Positions 7,268-14,592 of a stretch of DNA of 31,816 bases are shown one piece after another. Origin of the DNA: Allosediminivita sp964397775. Its GTDB lineage: Bacteria; Pseudomonadota; Alphaproteobacteria; Rhodobacterales; Rhodobacteraceae. The notes under the pieces were generated by a model. It was not told the origin of the DNA. It made no database searches and was given only the letters and a program-made list of their open reading frames with translations. The number at the start of each line of letters is the position of its first letter. Position 1 is the stretch's first letter. The position numbers and the translations under genes are program-made. The stretch spans positions 1 to 31,816 of the forward strand of contig CAYNKL010000029.1 in assembly GCA_964397775.1 (NCBI GenBank). The letters are read 5' to 3'.

Positions 7268-8176
7268 TCAGGCGGTGACGAAGACCCGGGCCGGGTGCAG
7301 CTCGCCCGCGCGGAAGATGCCGACGGCCACGGCGCGCCCCTCGAAGCTGGCCCAAGCCTCGTCGCCGTACTGCACGTCGCCGGGGATCACCATGCCGGGG
7401 TTGCCGTTGCGCAGGCGGGCGGCGCCCTCGGGCGTGGTGCGCAGTTCGGGCAGGTCCTGCAGGCCGGTCTCCAGCGGCAGCAGGTAGGCGTCGAGCTCGG
7501 GCGTGCGGGCGAGGCGGTCGACGGTTTCGAGGTCGATGCCGTCCTTCGCCTCGAACGGCCCGGACCAGGTGCGGCGCAACTCGCGCACGTGGCCCTTGCA
7601 GCCGAGTTTTTCGCCGAGATCTCGGGCGATGGCGCGCACGTAGCCGCCCTTGCCGCAGGTCATCTCGAGCGTGACATGGTCAGCGTCGGGGCGCTCGATC
7701 ATGACCAGTTCCTCGACCCAGAGCGGGCGGGCCTGAAGTTCGAATTCGTCGCCGTCGCGGGCGCGCTTGTAGGCGCGTTCGCCGTCGATCTTGACCGCCG
7801 AGAAGGCCGGCGGGACCTGCATGATCTCGCCCACGAAGCCGTGCAGGGCCTCCTTGATCTCGTCGTCCGAGGGGCGGAGGTCGGAGCTGGCCGTCACTTC
7901 GCCCTCGGCGTCGTCGGTGTTGGTGGCCTGCCCCAGCCGCACGGTGAAGCTGTAGGCCTTGAGCGCCTCGGTGATGTAGGGGACGGTCTTGGTCGCCTCG
8001 CCCAGCGCCACGGCGAGCACGCCGGTGGCATCCGGATCGAGGGTGCCGGCATGGCCCGCCTTCTTCGCGTCGAGCGCCCAGCGCACCTTGTTGACCACGG
8101 CGGTCGAGGTCAGCCCCGCGGGCTTGTCCACGACCAGCCAGCCCGAAATGTCGCGTCCCTTGCGCCTGCGTGCCAT
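7268..8176 (-). CDS. truB: tRNA pseudouridine(55) synthase (TruB)
   Basis: A 302-residue cytoplasmic enzyme that converts uridine 55 in the T-loop of tRNAs to pseudouridine. The N-terminal stretch GWLVVDKPAGLTST and the catalytic motif KAGHAGTLDPDATGVL contain the nucleophilic aspartate (about residue 48). RAYKRARDGDEFEL and the YVRAIARDLGEKLGC segment are further TruB signatures. The extreme C-terminus is a short domain rather than a full PUA-type extension. The ATG at 8176 begins with a basic stretch (MARRRKGRD). A TTGACA-containing promoter lies upstream. In many bacteria truB follows rbfA or precedes rpsO; here neither is adjacent, since pcaB is divergent and an MFS gene is downstream. 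Confidence 0.97.
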   Translation of the reverse strand: MARRRKGRDISGWLVVDKPAGLTSTAVVNKVRWALDAKKAGHAGTLDPDATGVLAVALGEATKTVPYITEALKAYSFTVRLGQATNTDDAEGEVTASSDLRPSDDEIKEALHGFVGEIMQVPPAFSAVKIDGERAYKRARDGDEFELQARPLWVEELVMIERPDADHVTLEMTCGKGGYVRAIARDLGEKLGCKGHVRELRRTWSGPFEAKDGIDLETVDRLARTPELDAYLLPLETGLQDLPELRTTPEGAARLRNGNPGMVIPGDVQYGDEAWASFEGRAVAVGIFRAGELHPARVFVTA

Positions 8177-8206
8177 GGATCCCCTCGCCGCGTTTGTGAG
8201 GCAGGG

Positions 8207-8235
8207 CGCTTAGCAAGCGGGCCCTGCCTTGTCAA
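8207..8235 (-). promoter_or_regulatory. Candidate sigma-70 promoter of truB
   Basis: On the minus strand a perfect -35 box TTGACA (8230-8235) is followed after 17 nt by TAAGCG (8207-8212), a poor -10 match. The predicted start would give a leader of roughly 25 nt to the truB ATG. The perfect -35 and exact spacing support it; the weak -10 limits confidence. Confidence 0.5.
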
Positions 8236-8308
8236 ACGCCATGGCGCCCTTTCGCCCGGGCGCGGCGCGGCCTAAGACCGTGGGCGAGAGACGACGAGGA
8301 GACGCCCC

Positions 8309-9637
8309 ATGCCCGCCACGCCCTTTGACAGCGCCCACCTGAGCCGGCTGTTCCCCACCGGGGAGTTGTCGCGGCTCTTCTCGGACACGGCCGAGGTGCG
8401 CGCCATGATGATAGTCTGGGGGGCGCTCGCCAAGGCGCAGGGTGCGCGCGGCGTGATCCCCGAAACGGCGGCGGCGGCGATCCACCGGGCCAGCATGGAG
8501 CTGCAGATCGATCCCGGCGGGCTGGGCGAAAGCGTCGGCCAGAACGCGGTGACGGTGCCGGGGCTGGTGGCGGCGTTTCGCAGCGAGATGCAGGCGCCGG
8601 AGCACGCGCAGTACCTGCACTGGGGCGCGACCTCGCAAGACATCCAGGACACCGGGTTGATGCTGCGGCTGCGGCAGGCGCTGGCGGCCATGGATGGCGA
8701 GATCGGCGCGGCCCTTGCGGGGCTGGCGCGGCTGGCCGAGGCGCATGCCGAGACGCCGATGGCCGCGCGGACCTACGGGCAGGACGCAACGCCCACGAGC
8801 TTTGGCGCGGTTGTGGCGGAATGGGGCTGGGCGCTGCTTTCGGCGCGCCGGGCGCTGGCGCGCGTGAAGGAAGAGTGCCTGCTGGTCTCGCTTTCGGGCG
8901 CGGCCGGGACCGGCGCGGCGCTCGGGCCGCAGGCAGCAGCGCTGCGGGGAGATCTTGCCGAGGCGCTTGGCCTGCGCGATCCGGGCCACAGCTGGCACAG
9001 CGACCGGACGGCGGTCATGCGCATCGCCGCGGCGGCGGTGGAGGCCGCCGTGGCTGCCGGGCGCATGGGCGAGGACCTGATCCTCATGGTGCAGTCGGGC
9101 GTGGGCGAGGTGCGGCTGGGAGGATCGGGGGGATCCTCGACCATGCCGCAGAAGCAGAACCCGGTGGCGCCCTCGGCCATGGTGGCGCTGGCGCGGCACG
9201 CGGCGGGTCTGAACGGAACGCTGCAGGCGGCGGGCCTGCACCGGCAGCAGCGCGACGGGGCGGCCTGGATGACCGAGTGGCTGACCCTGCCGCAACTGAT
9301 GATGAGCGCGGGCGCGGCGCTGGGACATGCGGCGCGACTGGCCGAGGGGCTGGAGCCCGATACCGAGGCGATGGCCGCACATCTTGATGCCTCTGGCGGG
9401 CTGATCCTGTCGGAGGCGCTGTCCTTTGCGCTGGCCGCGCACATGCCGCGCCCGAAGGCGCAGGCGGAGACCAAGCGGCTGGCCAAGGCGGCGCAGGCCG
9501 CGGGCTCCACGCTGGAGCAGGCGGCCCGTGCCGAATACACCGACCTGCCCGAGGGCCTGTTCGACCCGGCACGGCAGATGGGCGATTCGCCGGCCTCGGC
9601 CCGGGCCTTTGCTGCTGCCGCGCGCGAGGGGCATTAG
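8309..9637 (+). CDS. pcaB: 3-carboxy-cis,cis-muconate cycloisomerase (PcaB)
   Basis: A 442-residue cytoplasmic enzyme of the fumarase/aspartase superfamily predicted to lactonise 3-carboxy-cis,cis-muconate in protocatechuate catabolism. The N-terminus FDSAHLSRLFPTGELSRLFSD matches PcaB, HWGATSQDIQDTGLML (about residues 108-123) is a conserved active-site stretch, and the superfamily signature GGSSTMPQKQNP lies near residues 275-286. TYGQDATPTSFG is the second conserved region. The start at 8309 follows GAGGAGA. Homologous lyases such as adenylosuccinate lyase share the fold, but the N-terminus and length favour PcaB. pcaD lies 7 kb upstream on the same strand, while pcaC, pcaG and pcaH are absent here. 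Confidence 0.85.
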   Translation: MPATPFDSAHLSRLFPTGELSRLFSDTAEVRAMMIVWGALAKAQGARGVIPETAAAAIHRASMELQIDPGGLGESVGQNAVTVPGLVAAFRSEMQAPEHAQYLHWGATSQDIQDTGLMLRLRQALAAMDGEIGAALAGLARLAEAHAETPMAARTYGQDATPTSFGAVVAEWGWALLSARRALARVKEECLLVSLSGAAGTGAALGPQAAALRGDLAEALGLRDPGHSWHSDRTAVMRIAAAAVEAAVAAGRMGEDLILMVQSGVGEVRLGGSGGSSTMPQKQNPVAPSAMVALARHAAGLNGTLQAAGLHRQQRDGAAWMTEWLTLPQLMMSAGAALGHAARLAEGLEPDTEAMAAHLDASGGLILSEALSFALAAHMPRPKAQAETKRLAKAAQAAGSTLEQAARAEYTDLPEGLFDPARQMGDSPASARAFAAAAREGH

Positions 9638-9749
9638 GCCACGACAGGCACCTTCCCTGGCGCCATATGTCGGATGATGTCGCTTTCGCGATAGCAGCGT
9701 CGCATCTGCAGCGGCCACGCTGACCGGGACGCCGGACGGGGAGCGTAGA

Positions 9750-10835
9750 ATGACACTCATCAAGGCCGCGGTCTGCACCGCCTTCGACGCGCCGCTGCGG
9801 ATCGAGGAGCTGCGGCTGCGCGATCCCCTGCCCGGCGAGATCGCGATCAGGACCGAGGCGGTGGCCGTCTGCCACTCGGACATCTCCTTCGCCGAGGGTG
9901 CCTGGGGCGGCGACCTGCCCATGGTGCTAGGCCACGAGGCGGCGGGCATCGTGACGGGCCTTGGCGAAGGCGTCACCGGCATCGAGGTGGGCAACCGGGT
10001 CTGCGTGACGCTGATCCGCGCCTGCGGCACCTGCCCTTTCTGCGCGGGCGGGCGGCCGACGCTATGCGCGACGCCACGCGAAAGCGCCAGCCCCCTGAGC
10101 CGCGCGGATGGCACGCCGGTGGTGCAGGCCATGCACTGCGCGGGCTTTGCCAGCCGCATGGTCGTGCACCAGAGCCAGGTGGTGCCTCTCTCCCACGACC
10201 TGCCCGCCGAAGCGGTGGCCCTGCTGGCCTGCGGCGTGATCACCGGCGTAGGCGCCGTGGTGCACGCCGGCCATCTGCGCGCGGGTGAGGACGTGGTGGT
10301 GATCGGTGCGGGCGGCGTGGGGCTGAACGCCATTCAGGGCGCGCGGATCGCCGGGGCGCGGCGGATCGTGGCGGTGGACACGAGCCCCGGGAAGCTGGCG
10401 ATCGCGAAGGGCTTCGGCGCGACCGACGGCGTGCTCGCGGACGGCGGCAGGCCCTGGCGCGACGCGCTCAGGGCGATGGGAAAAGGCGCCGACCTCGTAG
10501 CGGTGACCGTGGGGGCCATCCCGGCCTACAACGATGCGCTGCGCTACCTTGGCCCCGGCGGGCGCATGGTCATGGTGGGCATGCCGCATTCCGGCGCCAT
10601 GGCCGAATACGAGCCGACGATCCTGAGCTACCTGCAGCAGGGTATGGTGGGCTCCAAGATGGGCGACGTGGTGATCCGGCGCGACATCCCCTGGATGGCG
10701 GACCTCTACCGACAGGGGCGGCTGAAGCTCGACGAGCTGATCTCGGGGCGCTGGCGGCTCGACCAGATCAACGAGGCCTTCGCCGATACCAAGGGCGGCG
10801 GCGCCAAGCGCAACGTGATCCTCTTCGATAGCTGA
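9750..10835 (+). CDS. Zinc-dependent medium-chain alcohol dehydrogenase
   Basis: A 361-residue cytoplasmic NAD(P)-dependent alcohol or aldehyde dehydrogenase of the MDR superfamily. Catalytic-zinc ligands are visible as C41 (CHSD), H62-E63 (GHE) and C161 (ACGVITGVGA). The structural zinc site is C92, C95, C98 and C106. The Rossmann motif GAGGVG is at 186-191, followed by D-T-S at the end of strand 2 (VAVDTSPGK), which favours NAD over NADP. The CGVITGVGAVV segment resembles class III (glutathione-dependent formaldehyde) enzymes and the NDMA-dependent group; the actual substrate is not determined. The start at 9750 follows CGGGGAG. It follows pcaB in the same direction after a 112-nt gap where I see no gene or clear terminator. 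Confidence 0.9.
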   Translation: MTLIKAAVCTAFDAPLRIEELRLRDPLPGEIAIRTEAVAVCHSDISFAEGAWGGDLPMVLGHEAAGIVTGLGEGVTGIEVGNRVCVTLIRACGTCPFCAGGRPTLCATPRESASPLSRADGTPVVQAMHCAGFASRMVVHQSQVVPLSHDLPAEAVALLACGVITGVGAVVHAGHLRAGEDVVVIGAGGVGLNAIQGARIAGARRIVAVDTSPGKLAIAKGFGATDGVLADGGRPWRDALRAMGKGADLVAVTVGAIPAYNDALRYLGPGGRMVMVGMPHSGAMAEYEPTILSYLQQGMVGSKMGDVVIRRDIPWMADLYRQGRLKLDELISGRWRLDQINEAFADTKGGGAKRNVILFDS

Positions 10836-10842
10836 GTCGCGC

Positions 10843-11190
10843 CTAGCCCTCGCTGACGACAAGGTGGCGGCGGGGTACCCAGCTCGTGCCGCCGTCCGCC
10901 GAACGGCAGAAGACCCAGCCGTGCTGTTCCTGCAGCCCCTCGAGCACCTGCCCGGCGACGCAGGTCAGCTCGATCGCGGTATACTCCGCCCGGGCCATGT
11001 GAATGCCGCCCTCTTCGAAAACGAGCGTGTCGGGGATCCAGCCCTCGCGTCCGTCGGTGGCGGTGGCCCAGAGCCAGCGGTGCCCTTCCCAGACATCCTC
11101 CCGTCCCGAAAGCCGGACCCGTTCCCCAGGCGAAAGCCGGATCGGGTCGGCGTAGCTTGCGGTCCAGTCGCCCGTGACGATGTAATCCAT
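10843..11190 (-). CDS. Small protein with two tandem SH3-like repeats
   Basis: A 115-residue protein without a signal peptide or membrane segment. The sequence splits into two similar halves, each with the beta-barrel pattern of a variant SH3 domain: residues about 1-55 (SPGERVRLSG, GWIPDTLVF) and about 56-115 (LTCVAGQVLEG, HGWVFCRSADG, SWVPRRHLVV). Both halves end with a W-(I/V)-P element that is characteristic of the SH3 fold. Such proteins are usually small adaptor or ligand-binding proteins; a function cannot be assigned. It is divergent from the marR operon, and its promoter must lie in the shared 128-nt gap that carries the MarR operator candidates, so co-regulation is possible. Confidence 0.82.
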   Translation of the reverse strand: MDYIVTGDWTASYADPIRLSPGERVRLSGREDVWEGHRWLWATATDGREGWIPDTLVFEEGGIHMARAEYTAIELTCVAGQVLEGLQEQHGWVFCRSADGGTSWVPRRHLVVSEG

Positions 11191-11249
11191 ACGCTACCTG
11201 CCCTGCCTTGCACGGGACGCAAGGCTGCCTTGCTGTTTACCAATGAAGC

Positions 11250-11260
11250 ATATCCGATAT
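11250..11260. promoter_or_regulatory. Upstream palindrome, second MarR operator candidate
   Basis: A perfect inverted repeat ATATC-C-GATAT lies in the gap between the SH3 gene and marR. Its centre is about 31 bp (three helical turns) from that of the main palindrome at 11278-11295. It could be a second binding site of the same regulator; this is inference from sequence symmetry only. Confidence 0.4.
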
Positions 11261-11277
11261 TGCATTTTTCGGCCACA

Positions 11278-11295
11278 TAATTAGCTAGGCAATTA
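11278..11295. promoter_or_regulatory. Main MarR operator candidate
   Basis: The 18-nt sequence has the symmetric form TAATTnnCTAGnnAATTA, with 14 of 18 positions matching their reverse complement. It begins 41 nt and ends 24 nt before the marR ATG at 11319, and includes a CATAAT that could act as a -10 element, so binding there would block transcription. Palindromes of this size and AT content are typical MarR-family operators. Confidence 0.6.
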
Positions 11296-11318
11296 CTTAC
11301 CCTGCTAACGAAGTTATC

Positions 11319-11759
11319 ATGACCCGACCTTTCTCCGCCCAACACAAGATGATCGATTCGATGCAACGCGTCGTGCGCGAGATGCGGCGCGCCTTCGATA
11401 CCGAGGCAGAGGCCATGGGGCTGACGATGTCGCGCGCCCGGCTGATCCGCGTCCTCACCCGCATGGAAGGCGCGACCCAGGCCGAGCTTGCCGCCGAGCT
11501 CGGGATCGAGGCGCCCTCGGTGAAACGCCAGATCGACGCGCTCGTACGCGATGGCTACGTCGAGCGGCGCGCGCATTCCGACGACTGCCGCAAGCGGGCA
11601 CTTTTCCTGACCGAGAAGGCCAAGGAGGACCAGGTGACCCGCTTTGCCGATCGCGTCCGGTCCGAGGCGCTGAAGGGCATTTCGGAAGACGAGATCGACG
11701 TCGCACGCTCTGTGCTCGACCGGATCGCCGAAAACGTCGAGCGGATGAACAGGTCATGA
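11319..11759 (+). CDS. MarR family transcriptional regulator
   Basis: A 146-residue winged-helix DNA-binding protein, expected to act as a dimer and to repress its own operon until a small molecule binds. The HTH lies about residues 50-75 (ATQAELAAELGIEAPSVKRQ) and the wing carries the characteristic DGYVERRAHSDDCRKRALFLT motif at 78-100. The flanking N- and C-terminal helices would form the dimerisation domain. The stop codon overlaps the ATG of the MFS gene (ATGA), so the three downstream genes are probably translated from one message. Two palindromes upstream are the likely binding sites. The effector is unknown but by analogy with EmrR could be an aromatic or lipophilic compound. Confidence 0.94.
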   Translation: MTRPFSAQHKMIDSMQRVVREMRRAFDTEAEAMGLTMSRARLIRVLTRMEGATQAELAAELGIEAPSVKRQIDALVRDGYVERRAHSDDCRKRALFLTEKAKEDQVTRFADRVRSEALKGISEDEIDVARSVLDRIAENVERMNRS

Positions 11760-13390
11760 GTGACGCAGATCAGCAAACGCAGGCGGCAGAGCCCCCTGCC
11801 GCCCCGCCGGTATCGGTGCGGGAAGCCGTACCCTACATGCTGGCCTCAGCCATACTGGCCCTGTCCCAGGGGCTTGGACAGGGGTTTGTCAGCGCCAATG
11901 TCCCGCAGATCGCAGGCGATCTCGGCGCCACCACGACCGAAGCAACCTGGCTCATGGCGGCCTACCTGATTCCCCGCGCCTCGCTGCCGCTCATGCTGAT
12001 CAAGATCCGCACCCAGTTCGGGCTGCGCCGCTTTGCCGAGTTGGGCATTATCGCCTATGTCGTGGTGGCCTTTGCCAGCCTTTGGGTCGACGATCTTCGA
12101 TCCGCCGTGGTCCTTCAGTTCCTGTCGGGCATCGCGGCGGCACCGCTTTCCACACTGGCTTTCCTCTACATGCTGGAAAAGCTGCCACCGCAGCTGAAAA
12201 TGACCCTCGGGCTTCCGCTGGCGCTGGCGGTGATCTTTTCGGGCGCAAACCTCGCGCGGGTCGTCTCCCCGGCCCTGCTGGGCGATCAAGGGATGCTGTG
12301 GATTCACCTGACAACCCTGGGCCTTGCCATGGTCTCGCTGGCGCTGGTCTACCTGATGCCGCTGACCCCGATGCCGCGCGAGAAGGTCATCCGCACGCTC
12401 GACCTCACGAGCTTTGCCCTGATCGCGAGCGGCTTCGGCGGGCTGACGATCAGCTTCATCATGGGACCGATCCACTGGTGGACCGATGCGCCCTGGATCG
12501 GCTGGCTCATGGTCGCCTCCGTCGCGATGCTCACGCTGGTTGCCGTGACCGAGCTGCACCGCAAGGCGCCGCTGCTGGACATCCGCTGGCTCACCAGCCC
12601 CGAGATCCTGCACCTGACCGGGGCGCTGCTGCTCATGCGGCTGCTCATGGCCGAACAGGCGACGGGGGCACCCCGGCTCATGTCGGCCCTGGGGGTCGGC
12701 AACGGGCAGATGGCAGCGCTCTTCTCGCTGATCGTGCTGGCAACCTTCCTTGGCGCGCTGGCCTGCGTGGCGTTCATGCGTCCGGGGCGCGAGGCGCAGT
12801 TCCATCTCGTGGCGCTGCTGCTGATCGCGACCGGCGCCTTCATGGACAGCCACGCCACCTCGCTCACCCGGCCGGAACAGATGTACATCAGCCAGACGCT
12901 GATCGCCTTCGCCGCCATGCTGTTCCTGCCGCCGGCCATGGTGGCCGGGCTGATGAAGGCCCTGGCCAAGGGGCCTGCCTACCTGCTGTCCTTCATCGTC
13001 GTCTTCCTGTCGACGCAGCTGCTAGGATCGGTGCTGGCCTCGGGGCTTTTCACGACGCTGGTGAACCACCGGCAGGCCCTTCACTTGCAGGTTTTGCGCG
13101 AGCAGGTGACGGTCACGGATCCTGCCGCGCTTTCGATGATCGCCCAGGGCACGCGACTGGCCCAGGGGCAACTCTCCGACGCGGCCGCCGCGCAGGGCCA
13201 GGTGGTTTCGCAGATCGCAAGCATGATGAAACGCGAAGCCACGGTCATGGCCTACAACGACGCCTATTTCCTCATCTTTCTCGTGGCCCTCGGCGGCGCA
13301 GCCGCGCTGCTGCTGCACGTCCTGCGCGACCTCCTGTCCGCGCGGATGGAGGCACGGCGGGCCCCCTCCAATCCGGAACCGACATCATGA
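11756..13390 (+). CDS. MFS drug-efflux transporter of the DHA2/EmrB type
   Basis: A 544-residue inner-membrane transporter with about fourteen hydrophobic segments, the layout of the EmrB group that exports drugs or toxic compounds by proton antiport. A 25-residue hydrophilic, alanine/proline-rich start precedes the first segment. QIAGDLGATTTEATWLMAAYLI matches the first loop and TM2 region of EmrB-type proteins. A hydrophilic stretch near residues 440-500, rich in alanine and glutamine, precedes the last segment. It starts inside the marR stop codon and stops inside the start codon of the HlyD-type gene, so marR, this gene and the adaptor gene form one operon. The substrate is unknown; a TolC-like channel is not encoded here. 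Confidence 0.92.
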   Translation: MSDADQQTQAAEPPAAPPVSVREAVPYMLASAILALSQGLGQGFVSANVPQIAGDLGATTTEATWLMAAYLIPRASLPLMLIKIRTQFGLRRFAELGIIAYVVVAFASLWVDDLRSAVVLQFLSGIAAAPLSTLAFLYMLEKLPPQLKMTLGLPLALAVIFSGANLARVVSPALLGDQGMLWIHLTTLGLAMVSLALVYLMPLTPMPREKVIRTLDLTSFALIASGFGGLTISFIMGPIHWWTDAPWIGWLMVASVAMLTLVAVTELHRKAPLLDIRWLTSPEILHLTGALLLMRLLMAEQATGAPRLMSALGVGNGQMAALFSLIVLATFLGALACVAFMRPGREAQFHLVALLLIATGAFMDSHATSLTRPEQMYISQTLIAFAAMLFLPPAMVAGLMKALAKGPAYLLSFIVVFLSTQLLGSVLASGLFTTLVNHRQALHLQVLREQVTVTDPAALSMIAQGTRLAQGQLSDAAAAQGQVVSQIASMMKREATVMAYNDAYFLIFLVALGGAAALLLHVLRDLLSARMEARRAPSNPEPTS

Positions 13391-14469
13391 AACCCAGTCA
13401 CATCATCCCCACGATCCTCGTCTCGATCATCGGCATCGCCGGCATCCTGGTGCTGCTCTTCGCCTGGCATCTGCCGCCCTTCACGCCGGCGCAGCCGACC
13501 ACCACAAACGCCTATATCCGCGGCAAGGTCACGAGCCTCGCGCCGCAGCTCTCGGGCTACATCGACAGCGTCGAGGTCAGCGACTTCGACGAGGTCCGCA
13601 AGGGCGACGTGATCGCCCGGCTCGACGACCGGATCTACCGCCAGCAACTGCGCCAGGCCGAGGCCAACCTCGCCTCCGCAAAGGCGGCACTCCGGGTCGC
13701 GCGCCAGGAAGTGACCTCGGCCCGGGCCGTTGCGCGTTCCGCAGAGGCAAGCGTGGAGGCCGCCCAATCGGCACTGGAAACCGCCCAGAGCGACTGGGGC
13801 CGGGTACAGCGGCTGCGGGACCGCGACATCGCATCGGACGCCAGTGCAGACCAGAGCCGCCTGTCCCTGCGCCAGGCCGAGGCCGGCGTGACCCAGGCCG
13901 AAGCCCAGCTCGACATCCAGCGCGAGGCGGTGGAAAGCGCCAAGGTCGCGCTGGAGACCCGGCAGGCCGATATCGCAAGCGCCGAGGCGGCCGCCGAAAC
14001 CGCGCGCATCAACCTGGAGAACACGGTGGTCCGCGCGCCCTCCGACGGACGCCTGGGACAGGTCTCCGCCCATGAAGGTCAGTTCGTCTCGGCCGGCACG
14101 GGACTTGTGTCGCACGTCGGACGCGACATCTGGGTGATCGCCAACTTCAAGGAAACCGGCCTGCACGGCGTGCGCATCGGCCAGCCCGTGCGCTTCACCG
14201 TGGATGCCGTGGGCGATCGCGAATTCAGCGGCCATGTGGAGGCGTTCTCGCCCGCCACGGCGTCGGAGTTCAGCCTGCTGTCGGGATCGAACGCCACGGG
14301 CAACTTCACCAAGATCGCCCAGCGTCTGCCGGTGCGGATCGCCATCGACCCGGGCCAGGAACTGATCGACAAGCTTGCCCCCGGACTGTCCGTCGTGGTC
14401 GACATCGACACCCGTGCGGAAAACGACCGGACCGTCGCGGGCGCACCGCTGTTTCCGGCCGAGGGCTGA
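13387..14469 (+). CDS. HlyD/EmrA-type periplasmic adaptor of the efflux system
   Basis: A 360-residue membrane-fusion protein that should link the neighbouring MFS pump to an outer-membrane channel. One N-terminal membrane segment (about 8-28) is followed by a barrel-sandwich/lipoyl half (TTTNAYIRGKVTSLAPQLSG), a long alpha-helical hairpin rich in alanine and glutamate (about 85-215), then the second lipoyl half (NTVVRAPSDGRLGQVSAHEG) and a beta-barrel (IWVIANFKETGL). PTTTNAYIRG is the standard EmrA-like entry motif. The ATG at 13387 overlaps the MFS stop as ATGA. A long in-frame upstream extension is the shadow of the MFS gene and was discarded. The gap to 14593 shows no terminator with a T run. 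Confidence 0.94.
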   Translation: MKPSHIIPTILVSIIGIAGILVLLFAWHLPPFTPAQPTTTNAYIRGKVTSLAPQLSGYIDSVEVSDFDEVRKGDVIARLDDRIYRQQLRQAEANLASAKAALRVARQEVTSARAVARSAEASVEAAQSALETAQSDWGRVQRLRDRDIASDASADQSRLSLRQAEAGVTQAEAQLDIQREAVESAKVALETRQADIASAEAAAETARINLENTVVRAPSDGRLGQVSAHEGQFVSAGTGLVSHVGRDIWVIANFKETGLHGVRIGQPVRFTVDAVGDREFSGHVEAFSPATASEFSLLSGSNATGNFTKIAQRLPVRIAIDPGQELIDKLAPGLSVVVDIDTRAENDRTVAGAPLFPAEG

Positions 14470-14592
14470 CGCTCCCGGGGCGGCACCCGTTGCAATCCGG
14501 CGCCGACGGGCGCAATGGTAGCGTAACCACGTCAGCCGTCGCCAGCGTAGGGATCAAAGAACCGGGCAAAACCCCGGCGATGGGAGACCACG

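Noticed and set aside
5450..8275. 941-codon open frame on the plus strand across the second MFS gene and truB
   Set aside because: The translation is R/G/A/H-rich low complexity and spans two well-supported minus-strand genes and an intergenic repeat. No domain is visible.
8210..10333. 707-codon open frame on the minus strand opposite pcaB and the alcohol dehydrogenase
   Set aside because: It lies antisense to two genes with catalytic motifs and shows no domain or ribosome binding site of its own.
12082..13386. N-terminal extension of the HlyD-type frame by 435 codons
   Set aside because: This stretch is the shadow of the MFS gene. The adaptor begins at 13387 with its membrane anchor and the ATGA overlap.
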